Origin: Bog-159 sp963738375
Lineage (GTDB): Bacteria > Acidobacteriota > Terriglobia > Bryobacterales > Bryobacteraceae
DNA: 64,000 nucleotides
Assembly (NCBI GenBank): GCA_963738375.1
Contig: CAVTWL010000002.1
Coordinates: 558,001-622,000 of the forward strand
Direction: 5' to 3'
The notes beneath the pieces are model-generated. The model was not told where the DNA came from. It worked only from the letters and a program-made list of their open reading frames with translations, and made no database searches. A program made the position numbers and the translations under genes. Position 1 is the first letter of the stretch. Each line of letters starts with the position of its first letter. Below are positions 36,701 to 44,230 of this stretch, one piece after another.

Positions 36701-36957
36701 CCCTGGAAGCAGGCTTTACCCGGCTGCGTCCGGTGATCATGACGGCGCTCGCCATGATCGTCGGCATGCTGCCCATGGCGCTCGGCGTGGGCGAAGGCGG
36801 CGAACAGAACGCGCCGTTAGGCCGCGCCGTCATCGGCGGCCTGTTGCTGGCTACCGTTGCCACGCTGTTCTTCGTGCCCGTAGTCTACAGTGTGCTCCGG
36901 CGCAATCCGCCGACTTATCTCAAACACGAAGCGGAAGTGGAAGCCTATGATCGTTGA
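33754..36957 (+). CDS. RND-family efflux permease (AcrB/HAE1-like)
   Basis: A 1067-residue inner-membrane pump with the two-fold RND layout: first helix FVVMSLMIVILGILATVRMP, then a large periplasmic loop and helices 2-6 with GLALAVGILVDDATVEIENI, which holds the proton-relay DD pair. A second periplasmic loop and helices 8-12 follow, with IMSIGVATANSILLVNFAND and GMLPMALGVGEGGEQNAPLG. The substrate is not predictable; a multidrug or metabolite role is likely. It is cotranscribed with the adaptor gene, whose ATG lies inside its 3' end. No TolC-type outer-membrane gene is present here. Confidence 0.95.
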   Translation: MWIVRLALRRPYTFVVMSLMIVILGILATVRMPTDIFPEIDIPVVSVIWSYGGISPEEMAEVVTIRCERSFTTSVNDIEHMESQSLPGLSIIKIFFHQGAKVDAAVAQLAAASQSVLHSLPSGMTPPSILRYNASSVPILQMSISSDTMSESSLYDYGYNFIRTQMATVQGASFPLPYGGRPRQIMVDIDLKSLYAQGLSANDVVNAVNAQSLIIPSGIAKIGPNEFVVRLNSLPPSADAFNNLPIKQTNGATVYIRDIGHVRDGYAIQSNIVRHNGARATLLTVLKNGGSSTLSIVSKIKEILPRIKSTLPPALNLKLLFDQSIFVRAAINGVLKEATIAAFLTGLMILLFLGSWRSTIIVCISIPLSILTSLAIMNFLGETINVMTLGGLALAVGILVDDATVEIENIHRNMGQRKPIIKAILDGAEQIAIPAFVSTLCICIVFVPVIFLSGAARYLFTPLALAVVLAIMASYLLSRTLIPTMVKFLLRGEADRYLDESGEMQDTGHGFFAGIHHGFQTRFEQMRGAYRRLLGAALAHRKLVAACFGLIVVACAALTPFIGTDFFPQVDAGQIRLHVRAPAGTRVEETEAYFKQVEEIIRQIVPPAELSDILDNIGLPYSGYNIALSDTATIGSFDGEILVSLKPEHSSTWTYIRQLRQRLNRRFPDLTFFFQPADIVGQILNFGLPAPIDVQVIGPLGNAPANYLLAQRIAARLVRIPGAVDVHLHQVVDAPELRFNVDRTRAGQLGLTQQDVANSLLISLSSNMQLAPNYWINPQNGVDYPIAVQTPEYRMGSTAELLETPVHAGGARAANQLLTNVASLERGSTASVVNHYNVQPLYDVYANVQDRDLGSVATDVHRVLNDFTPRLPKGSFFETRGQVETMRTSFIGLGAGMVFAVLLVYFVMVVNFQSWLDPFIILMALPGALAGILLMLFVTQTTINVPSMMGAIMSIGVATANSILLVNFANDVRATGADSITAALEAGFTRLRPVIMTALAMIVGMLPMALGVGEGGEQNAPLGRAVIGGLLLATVATLFFVPVVYSVLRRNPPTYLKHEAEVEAYDR

Positions 36958-38218
36958 TCCCGCGCCCGAAACCAGCGCCCGGCCAAAACCGCGCACCGGC
37001 CGGCGTGGACTGCTCGTCTTTTTCGCCCTGATCTTTCTGGCGGTCGCGGCAGCCGTGGTCGGAGGAATCCTTCCGCGCTTGACCCGCCAGAAGACGCTGG
37101 CCGCGGCCTCTCAAACCCAAGTCGAGCAGCGGCCCATGGTGGAAGTAGCCACCGCGCGCCAGGCTCCCCTCCGCTCTACGCTCGATCTGCCTGGAGATAT
37201 GCAGGCCATGGTCGATTCGCCGATCTTCGCGCGCGTCGATGGCTATCTGCGGACCCGCCTTGCCGACTACGGCGATCGCGTAAAAAGCGGCCAACTGCTG
37301 GCGGAAATCGATACTCCCGAACTCGACCAGCAAATCCGCCAGGCCCGCGCCGCGGTGTCCCAATCGCAATCCGCTTTGAACGAGGTGAAGGCCGACCTGG
37401 ACCTTTCGAAAGCCAACCTGAACCTCTCCCGCCTGACGGTTGAACGCTGGCGGCGTTTGGCGAAGGGGGGGGTGGTCGCGCGCCAGGAGGCGGACCAGAA
37501 AGAAGCCGACTTCGCCGTAAATGAAGCGCAAGTGGCCAAGGCGCAGGCCGGAATCGCAACCACGGCCGAAACCGTTCACGCCAACGAAGCCAATCTACAT
37601 CGTTTAGAAGATATGAAAGGCTTCGCGCGCATCACCGCCCCGTTCGATGGCGTAATCACCGCCCGCAATGTGGACATCGGCACCCTGGTGAACTCCGGCA
37701 ACGGCGGTGCGGCCCGCGAACTGTTCCACATCGCGCAGATTGCCACCATGCGCATTTTCGTCAACGTCCCGCAAACCAATGTCGGCTCGATGCACGCCGG
37801 CCAAGCCGCTGAACTGCGCGTCCAGGAACTGCCTGGACAGGTCTTCGCCGCACGCGTGACGCGCATCGCCAACGCGCTCGACGCTTCCTCGCGCGCCATG
37901 CTCACGGTCCTTGAAGTACCCAATCCGCGCGGCGTGTTGATGCCGGGCATGTACGCGCAAGTCCGTTTTTCGACCGGCCGCGCCGAGGCCGCTGTGATCG
38001 TCCCCGGCGATGTGTTGATCCTCGGCAAGCAGGGCCCGCGCGTTGCCGTGGTTGGCGCGGACCAGCGCGTCCATCTGCGTTCCGTGCGCATCGGCCAGGA
38101 TCTGGGCTCCGAGCTCGAAGTGGTTTCCGGTCTCGCCGCGGGCGAAGTCGTCGTCGCGAATCCTTCCGATGCCGTGCGCGAAAATGCCTTAGTCGAAGTG
38201 CGCAACATCGGCAAATAG
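36947..38218 (+). CDS. RND periplasmic adaptor (membrane fusion protein, HlyD-like)
   Basis: The 423-residue protein is anchored by an N-terminal helix (LLVFFALIFLAVAAAVVGGI). A lipoyl-like half (VDGYLRTRLADYGDRVKSGQ), a coiled-coil hairpin of about 100 residues and the second half (ITAPFDGVITARNVDIGTLV) follow, then beta-barrel and C-terminal regions (VPQTNVGSMHAGQAAELRV). It bridges the pump to an outer-membrane channel. The ATG at 36947 overlaps the end of the permease by 11 bp; a longer frame from 36890 is not supported. Confidence 0.94.
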   Translation: MIVDPAPETSARPKPRTGRRGLLVFFALIFLAVAAAVVGGILPRLTRQKTLAAASQTQVEQRPMVEVATARQAPLRSTLDLPGDMQAMVDSPIFARVDGYLRTRLADYGDRVKSGQLLAEIDTPELDQQIRQARAAVSQSQSALNEVKADLDLSKANLNLSRLTVERWRRLAKGGVVARQEADQKEADFAVNEAQVAKAQAGIATTAETVHANEANLHRLEDMKGFARITAPFDGVITARNVDIGTLVNSGNGGAARELFHIAQIATMRIFVNVPQTNVGSMHAGQAAELRVQELPGQVFAARVTRIANALDASSRAMLTVLEVPNPRGVLMPGMYAQVRFSTGRAEAAVIVPGDVLILGKQGPRVAVVGADQRVHLRSVRIGQDLGSELEVVSGLAAGEVVVANPSDAVRENALVEVRNIGK

Positions 38219-38239
38219 CGCCGGGGTGGGGCGCCTGGA

Positions 38240-38710
38240 TCAATGCAACCAATCGCGCAGATTCTGTTCGGACACCATCCCCGCCGAGCTGTGCTTGATT
38301 TTCCCGTCCGCCCCGATCAGCACCAGCTTCGGTACGCCGCTCACGCCATAACTGCGCGCCGCCGCGCCGTCGGTGTCCACCAGGTTCAGCAGGTGCAGCG
38401 GACGCATCACCTCGCGGGCGCCCTCCACGTCACCGACGTTCACCCCCGCGATTTGGACCCCGTTGTTGGCGGCTTCGGTACGCATGCCGTCAAGGATCGG
38501 CAATTCGTGGCGGCAAATCCCGCAACTGGTGCTCCAGAAAACCAACAACAAAGGCTTGCCCCGGAAACTGTCCAAATGATAGTCACCGCCATACGCCCCC
38601 TGCAGGGCAAAATCCGGCGCTGCCCGCCCAACGTCATTGTGCCGCAAGACGAAAATAATGATGACCGCCAGCGCAATCCAAAGCATCGGGCTGGAAGATC
38701 TGTCGGTCAT
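38240..38710 (-). CDS. TlpA-like membrane-anchored thioredoxin-fold protein
   Basis: The 156-residue protein has an N-terminal membrane anchor (MLWIALAVIIIFVLRH). A thioredoxin fold with active site STSCGICRHELPILD (CxxC as CGIC) and the cis-Pro segment VSGVPKLVLI follows. It probably acts in the periplasm as a thiol reductase, for example in cytochrome c maturation, but no cytochrome genes are adjacent. It converges with the RND operon, 21 bp apart. Confidence 0.87.
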   Translation of the reverse strand: MTDRSSSPMLWIALAVIIIFVLRHNDVGRAAPDFALQGAYGGDYHLDSFRGKPLLLVFWSTSCGICRHELPILDGMRTEAANNGVQIAGVNVGDVEGAREVMRPLHLLNLVDTDGAAARSYGVSGVPKLVLIGADGKIKHSSAGMVSEQNLRDWLH

Positions 38711-38733
38711 CGAACTACTCCAGCTTATCAGCG

Positions 38734-38952
38734 CTACGCGCGGGCGGGACGCTTACCTTCGTTCAAACTGTCGAGTAGACGTTCGGTAGCGTCCGCAATT
38801 TCGCGCACGGCAGCGTCGAAGGCTTCCGCGTTGGCCTTAGAAGGCTTTCGGTAGCCGCTGACCTTGCGAACGAATTGCAGCGCCGCGGCGGAAACCTCCG
38901 GCTCGGTGGCGCGCAACTCCGGACCTCTCAGCGTCTTGATGCTGCGGCACAT
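38734..38952 (-). CDS. DUF2277-family small protein
   Basis: A 72-residue protein that starts with the conserved CRSIKTLRGPELRATEPE and contains FVRKVSGYRKPSKANAEAFD, both typical of DUF2277. The conserved Cys at position 2 may bind metal. The function is unknown; the gene usually stands alone near housekeeping genes. Confidence 0.88.
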   Translation of the reverse strand: MCRSIKTLRGPELRATEPEVSAAALQFVRKVSGYRKPSKANAEAFDAAVREIADATERLLDSLNEGKRPARA

Positions 38953-38967
38953 AACGAAAAGGAAGGC

Positions 38968-39366
38968 TCAGTTCGGACACTGCCGGTTCATCAGCGCCCC
39001 CATAATCCGGTTAACTACATCTTCGCGCAGATTCTCGCTCGGTGATTCTAATGGACCAACCTGGATATGCACCAGTTCATGAACGATGGTGCACTCCATA
39101 TCCAGCTTTAAGTCGCCCCCCTTCAGATTATAATCCGTCGGGTCGAGCACGCTGATGATCCCCGTCTTTTCATCGGGGTTCCATTCCGCATTGCCCCAGG
39201 TATTCTTGTCCAGGCTGTTTTGCCGCACCACCTTGATGGTCAGGCGCCAGTCATCCATTCCGAGGCGTTTTTGCCAGCTCTTGAGCTGCCGGTCGAGATG
39301 GGACTCGACTGGGGACATGGGAAAACATCCCACGACGCATAGGAGAAGCGTCACCAACAAACGCAT
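38968..39366 (-). CDS. Lipoprotein with HExxH zinc-protease-like motif
   Basis: The 132-residue protein has a signal peptide ending in a lipobox-like VVGC (Cys 14). The mature part has a WQKRLGMDDWRLTIKVVRQ segment and a CTIVHELVHIQVG motif: HELVH is the HExxH zinc site, and a downstream Glu/Asp pair (NLREDVVNRI) could be the third ligand. This arrangement resembles SprT-like or short gluzincin families. Protease activity is not proven. It is probably anchored to a membrane facing the periplasm. Confidence 0.72.
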   Translation of the reverse strand: MRLLVTLLLCVVGCFPMSPVESHLDRQLKSWQKRLGMDDWRLTIKVVRQNSLDKNTWGNAEWNPDEKTGIISVLDPTDYNLKGGDLKLDMECTIVHELVHIQVGPLESPSENLREDVVNRIMGALMNRQCPN

Positions 39367-39575
39367 GATTAATTCTAGCCGAAGGAGTACGGAAGAGCAT
39401 TGCCGGAAGTGAGTTTTTCGGTACTGTCTTTAGATAACAGCTTCGCGGCATGTAAACCTCGCAAGAGCGAATGCGCCGCGGTTTGCCCGGAGCGGAGAGG
39501 CTACTGGGGTCGAATGAGGCGTTCGCGGATACGAAGAGGGAGAGTCAGTGCTGCCGCGCCCAGCCGGCCGCGAAG
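39367..39575. other. Intergenic region, no gene seen
   Basis: About 210 bp between the HExxH lipoprotein gene and the Cys-rich peptide gene. I see no reading frame with family features and no clear terminator. Confidence 0.4.
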
Positions 39576-39821
39576 CTAGTCCGGCACACACTTCCATGTT
39601 ATGGCGCCCCCGTCGCTATCGGGCACACAATGAAACCCGTCCTGGCACGGCGGATCGCACGGACCTTGAAACCCGGCGGGCGGCTCAAAGACCATCGACC
39701 TGACGGTCATACCTTCGAGGGGCGTGCCCTTCAACGCCGCTTGTACCGCGGCAGTTATCTGGCCGTGATTGGCGAGCAGATGTTTCTTGACGGCCGCGGG
39801 TGTCAGAGCCTTGTTGGACAT
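39576..39821 (-). CDS. Small Cys-rich peptide, possible modified-peptide precursor
   Basis: An 81-residue protein from the ATG at 39821, which has AAGGAA eight bases upstream. The first 50 residues are helical and without Cys (LTPAAVKKHLLANHGQITAA). The last 30 carry all four Cys (QGPCDPPCQDGFHCVPD, ITWKCVPD). This leader-plus-core look resembles ribosomally made modified peptides or a small disulfide-bonded secreted peptide, but it has no signal peptide and no modification enzyme is nearby. It starts one base after the stop of the large exported-protein gene, so the two are translationally linked. Confidence 0.6.
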   Translation of the reverse strand: MSNKALTPAAVKKHLLANHGQITAAVQAALKGTPLEGMTVRSMVFEPPAGFQGPCDPPCQDGFHCVPDSDGGAITWKCVPD

Positions 39822-39822
39822 A

Positions 39823-42183
39823 TTATTTTCCTTTCGCAAAGGGAACCGGCGTAACCGTGAACGACGCCAGCAGCGGGTCGTTGCCGCTGGAAATCAATTG
39901 CAGTACAACCTTCGACCGGACCTTATCCGTCACTTCCTTAGGCAGGCTGATGGAAATCGCGCTGGATTCTTTCGTGACAATTTGCATTTCCGTTTTGTCC
40001 AGCATGGCCTTGGCGATCCGGTCCAGATGCTTGCCGGTGAACGAGACGATAGCGCCGAGATCGTTTTGCTGGACGGCCACTTTTTGATCCTTGTCAAGTT
40101 CGGGGGCCGGCGCCGGCGAGTCTGACTTAGGTATTTCGCCGGTAAGGGGTGAGTGGCCGGTTTTGGTCAGAATAAACCGGCTATATTTCTTCAAATCCTC
40201 CGTCTTGATATCGAGGGCCAGTACCTTCTCCTTGTTGTCAAGACAACTTAGCCCATTGCTCGCGTCGTAGCTGCCCGGAGATTCCAGGAATAGCTTCCAA
40301 CCGTCGCAAAGGAGGGCTGCCGGATTCGTCGCCATGATTACCAGGCGGCTGATCTTTTCCCCACTCAGGCGAGTGACTTTCAGAGTAGTGTCATAGTAGG
40401 TCATGGTGCGCGGCCCGGTAATGCCACCGAATAGATAGGTGGCGCCTACGACTGCCCCCGACGCAAATGCGGACGCGGGCGCGGAGAACTGCACATGCAG
40501 TTCGTCGGAGCCCGGCTTGAGAATGAAATTCGGCGCCACGATCTGTGCCCCATTCAGTGTTATGTACGGCTCGCCAAGGGCTTCCAACGTGGACGCGAAA
40601 GGCGTGGCGGCTCCCATTGCATCGGGTCGGGCCTTCAGCGTTGCGTCAACGAAGTAAAGCGAATCTCCGGTTGGGCTCGCACTTAACTGCGTAATATCAA
40701 AACCCATGCCGCCGTTAGCCACCAGAGCTTTCGCTTCTCCGTAGCGGCCGCTCAGAACGCCTCCGAAGGCGGCAAGCGCGGTCGGGACGGCCACCTCCAA
40801 TTCCTGGTCGGACTTGATGATCAGGCCGTCGCCGCTGCCGGTATAAGTCTTATTCCCAAATCGCACCGTGGTCCCCGGGAAGAAGTTCCTGCCGGACACG
40901 ATGGCCACGCCGTTGCCGGCATCGGTCGGCACCCAGTGGACCTTCGTAATCTCCGGCGTCAAGCTGTTTTGCACCGCCGCGGTGGTCGGCACTCCGACGG
41001 AATATGCAATCGGCCCTTCGCCGTCCGGCAGCCGGTGCGAGAGCCATCGCGCGGCGTGGGTCGTCTGCATCTTGGTGTCATAGTGCTTCCACGACGTTTG
41101 AACGCTGATCGCCAGCTTCGGTTCGGGCTCCGCGGACTGGGGATCGTCGGGCGCCGGCAGCGCCAGCACCACCAGCAAATGGCGCTTTCCGGGCGCCACG
41201 GCGCGCCGCCCCAAGACCGGCCGGAACTGCCAGCCGAAGTGGGCAACGCCTGCTGCCGGATTTTGGAACGGAACCGTGTCCATGTCGCGATACAAATAGA
41301 AGACCTGGCTGCGCTTTTGCGCCGAATAGCCAACCGAAAATACGTTTGCCACCAGCGCCCCCCCGAAACTGCTCGCTTTTTGGCTAAGTGTGGCGGCGTT
41401 GTGCGATCCTTCTTCGGGCATGAGCGCGACGATCGGAATATCGCCGCCTTCGTCGCACTTCGCCACACCATTACAGTCGATCTTGACCGTTACGTCCACC
41501 ACCGCGGCGGCATCCTTGGCGATGGAGTCCGGTTCGATATCGATATCGAAGCCCAGCACAGCCTGCAAGCGCGCACCTTTCTTGTAAAGGCGATCGCTCA
41601 AGGAGCGCTCCAGCATCATCCGTACATTGAAGATCTGATAGGTGAGGTTGGTTTCATCTTCTAGCAGATCGCCGCCGCTCGGCCCGAAATTCGAGTTGTA
41701 TGCCGGCGGCGTCTGCAGGGTGGGAAGGCTTGGCCCTTGCGCGCCATATCCAGAGGAAGACGACGAAGCGGGCGTTGCGCCGCCCGCGTTCATCGTGGGC
41801 GCGACGTTGATCGACACCGTGGGCGAACTCGCGGCGGCAGGCGCGGCCGCCGCGGGCGCCGCAACTCCCGATACGCCCGCAAAGGTAGCCGCCGCCTGCG
41901 GCCCCGCCGCGCCATTGGCCGTAAGCGCCTGGCTGAAGTCTTCCGAACGGAACCCTTGTACATTGCCAAGTGCCGCCGCGAGGGCCTTCGGATCGATAAA
42001 GCTTGTGCTGCGCAAACTCTTGGCCAAGTCGTCCATCATCAACTGCAGCGCGCGGGAATCGTATACTTTCGGCTTACCGACATGGATGCCGTCATCCGCC
42101 GCCCACGCGGCCGGCAGAGCAAGACCGGCCAGAACGAAGGACGCGGCGCCCCAGCGGGCAAGCTTCGAAATAACTACACGCAT
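39823..42183 (-). CDS. Large exported protein with IPT/TIG-like domains, unknown function
   Basis: The 786-residue protein has a signal peptide (AASFVLAGLALPAAWAADDG) and an Ala/Ser-rich low-complexity region at about residues 90-150. A domain with the pattern NVRMMLERSLSDRLYKKGAR, LQAVLGFDIDIEPDSIAKDA follows, then beta-rich regions including an IPT/TIG-like part (VSGRNFFPGTTVRFGNKTYT). I do not recognise a catalytic motif. Only two Cys pairs are seen. The Cys-rich peptide gene follows at once on the same strand. Confidence 0.75.
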   Translation of the reverse strand: MRVVISKLARWGAASFVLAGLALPAAWAADDGIHVGKPKVYDSRALQLMMDDLAKSLRSTSFIDPKALAAALGNVQGFRSEDFSQALTANGAAGPQAAATFAGVSGVAAPAAAAPAAASSPTVSINVAPTMNAGGATPASSSSSGYGAQGPSLPTLQTPPAYNSNFGPSGGDLLEDETNLTYQIFNVRMMLERSLSDRLYKKGARLQAVLGFDIDIEPDSIAKDAAAVVDVTVKIDCNGVAKCDEGGDIPIVALMPEEGSHNAATLSQKASSFGGALVANVFSVGYSAQKRSQVFYLYRDMDTVPFQNPAAGVAHFGWQFRPVLGRRAVAPGKRHLLVVLALPAPDDPQSAEPEPKLAISVQTSWKHYDTKMQTTHAARWLSHRLPDGEGPIAYSVGVPTTAAVQNSLTPEITKVHWVPTDAGNGVAIVSGRNFFPGTTVRFGNKTYTGSGDGLIIKSDQELEVAVPTALAAFGGVLSGRYGEAKALVANGGMGFDITQLSASPTGDSLYFVDATLKARPDAMGAATPFASTLEALGEPYITLNGAQIVAPNFILKPGSDELHVQFSAPASAFASGAVVGATYLFGGITGPRTMTYYDTTLKVTRLSGEKISRLVIMATNPAALLCDGWKLFLESPGSYDASNGLSCLDNKEKVLALDIKTEDLKKYSRFILTKTGHSPLTGEIPKSDSPAPAPELDKDQKVAVQQNDLGAIVSFTGKHLDRIAKAMLDKTEMQIVTKESSAISISLPKEVTDKVRSKVVLQLISSGNDPLLASFTVTPVPFAKGK

Positions 42184-42238
42184 GCGACTGACCCTCCAAT
42201 GGCGATAGCGGAAGATTCCGGCGGGATGTGAGATCCTC

Positions 42239-42266
42239 GAATCAGGAATAACAGTCTACCTGATTC
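42239..42266. terminator. Hairpin downstream of the dehydratase gene
   Basis: A perfect 8-bp inverted repeat GAATCAGG / CCTGATTC with a 12-base loop in the gap between the dehydratase stop at 42284 and the exported-protein start at 42183. There is no T run, so it is a weak terminator candidate. Confidence 0.35.
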
Positions 42267-42283
42267 CTGGTAGCGCATGGCCG

Positions 42284-44230
42284 CTAGCAAAGCTTCTTAA
42301 GAATCGCATCCGCATCGTAAACGCAGCCTCCCCACGTGCCCCCACTTACGTGCTGGAGCGCGGCCCACAGCCGCGTTTCGGGAGGCAAAGCGGGATCGGG
42401 CGCAAGGTCGGGACGCAGCGGCCTTACAGCCAGGATGCGCGATCCCTCCTCGGCGCCGAACAGCTCCGGACCGTGGCCCACCAGGTTCACTGATCCCTCC
42501 AGATTCACCCGATCCACAAGGATTTCGATGATGTCGCCATCCAGGACCTTGCCGATCGGGCCGCCGGCCAGCGCCTCGGGCGATATGTGCCCGATACACG
42601 CGCCGGTCGAAACACCGCTGAACCGCGCATCGGTCAACACCGCCACGTGCTTTCCGAAATCCAGGTACTTCAGAGCCGACGTGATCTGGTACGTCTCTTC
42701 CATCCCGGAACCCATCGGGCCGCGGCAGATCAGGACGATGATGTCGCCCGGCCGCACCCGATCCGGACCCGAACTCTTGATGGCTGCGATAGCCGCTGCT
42801 TCCGTGCGAAACACGCGCGCGGGACCAGTCTTGCGATAAACCCCATCGGCGCCCACCACGCTCGGGTCGATGGCCGTGCTCTTGATTACCGAACCTTCCG
42901 GGGCCAGGTTGCCATGTGGAAATGTCACGGTGGACGTCAGGCCGGCGCGCGCCGCACGCGCGGGATCCATGATGACATCGTCCGGATCGATGCCGTCGCG
43001 CTCCCGCAGCAGCCGCCGTAGTTCCGCGCGCCGCGCCGATGCCTCCCACCAATCCAAATTCTCGCCGAGGCTTTGCCCGCTGACCGTGAGGACATCTGTT
43101 TCGAGCAACCCGGCGCGCCGCAAATGCAGCATCACCTCCGGCACGCCGCCGGCCATGAAGACCTGTACGGTGGTGAACGATCGCGGACCGTTGGGCAGCG
43201 CATCCACCAGGCGAGCGACGCGGCGATTCGTGGCCGTCCAGTCCGCGGCGGTAGGGCGCCGTAGTCCCGCGGCATGCGCCACCGCCGGCAAATGCAAAAT
43301 CAGATTCGTCGAGCCGCCGAACGCCGCATGCACCGTCATGGCGTTGCGCACCGCGGCGTCCGTCAAAGTGTCGCGCATAACGACGCCCGCCGCTTCCAAC
43401 GACAACACCGCGCGCGCCGAGCGTCGCGCCATATCCAGCCAAATCGGGTGCCCCGATGGCGACAGCGCGGAATGCGGCAGGCACATGCCCAGCGCCTCCG
43501 CGACTACTTGCGATGTGGCAGCCGTGCCCAGAAACTGGCAGCCGCCGCCGGGAGTGGCGCAGGCGCGGCACAGATTTTCGGCAGCCGATTCCAACGTCAC
43601 CTGGTTGTGCGCAAAGCGTGCGCCCACACTTTGCACGCGGCCCGCATCCTCCCCTTCCTCAGCCGCTAGCGTGACGCCGCCCGGCGCCAGCACACAAGGC
43701 AAATCGTGCATCGAAGCCAGCGCCATCATCATAGCGGGCAGACCCTTGTCGCAAGTCGCCACGCCAATCACTCCGCGGCGCGTCGGCAGCGAGCGAATCA
43801 AGCGCCTGAAAACCGTGGCGGCATCGTTGCGATAAGGCAGACTGTCGAACATGCCGGTGGTGCCCTGCGTCCGCCCGTCGCAAGGGTCCGTGCAATACGC
43901 CGCGAACGGAATCGCGCCCGCCGCTTTCAGCTCGCGCGCGGCCGCCTCCATCATCAAGCCGACCTCCCAGTGCCCCGTGTGAAAACCTAGCGCAATGGGC
44001 GCGCCGCTGGCATCCCGCATGCCCCCGTGCGTGCTCAGAATCAGGACCTCCTTGCCGCCCAGCGCCCGCGGATCCCAGCCCATGCCGGCGTTCTGGCTCC
44101 AGCCGAACAAATCCCCGGAAGGACGCGTCAGCAGCATTTCGGGAGTGATCGGAACTGCCCCTTGCGGGCCCGGCGCGGTGGTACGGACATCAAAGAGAGA
44201 GGCATCGCCGGAATCGAGAATCCGGCTCAC
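42284..44230 (-). CDS. IlvD/Edd-family dehydratase, closest to YjhG/YagF D-xylonate dehydratase
   Basis: The 648-residue protein follows the E. coli YjhG/YagF proteins closely in the parts I remember: GPQGAVPITPEMLLTRPSG, LFGWSQNAGMGWDPRALGGK, GTTGMFDSLPYRNDA and GVIGVATCDKGLPAMMMAL. The Cys of ATCDKG, of RACATPGGGCQFLG and of YCTDPCDG would bind the Fe-S cluster. The C-terminal GGTWGGCVYDAD is also family-like. It probably dehydrates D-xylonate or a similar sugar acid to a 2-keto-3-deoxy acid. The start is GTG at 44230 and overlaps the kinase stop (GTGA). No other xylose or xylonate pathway gene is nearby. Confidence 0.88.
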   Translation of the reverse strand: MSRILDSGDASLFDVRTTAPGPQGAVPITPEMLLTRPSGDLFGWSQNAGMGWDPRALGGKEVLILSTHGGMRDASGAPIALGFHTGHWEVGLMMEAAARELKAAGAIPFAAYCTDPCDGRTQGTTGMFDSLPYRNDAATVFRRLIRSLPTRRGVIGVATCDKGLPAMMMALASMHDLPCVLAPGGVTLAAEEGEDAGRVQSVGARFAHNQVTLESAAENLCRACATPGGGCQFLGTAATSQVVAEALGMCLPHSALSPSGHPIWLDMARRSARAVLSLEAAGVVMRDTLTDAAVRNAMTVHAAFGGSTNLILHLPAVAHAAGLRRPTAADWTATNRRVARLVDALPNGPRSFTTVQVFMAGGVPEVMLHLRRAGLLETDVLTVSGQSLGENLDWWEASARRAELRRLLRERDGIDPDDVIMDPARAARAGLTSTVTFPHGNLAPEGSVIKSTAIDPSVVGADGVYRKTGPARVFRTEAAAIAAIKSSGPDRVRPGDIIVLICRGPMGSGMEETYQITSALKYLDFGKHVAVLTDARFSGVSTGACIGHISPEALAGGPIGKVLDGDIIEILVDRVNLEGSVNLVGHGPELFGAEEGSRILAVRPLRPDLAPDPALPPETRLWAALQHVSGGTWGGCVYDADAILKKLC

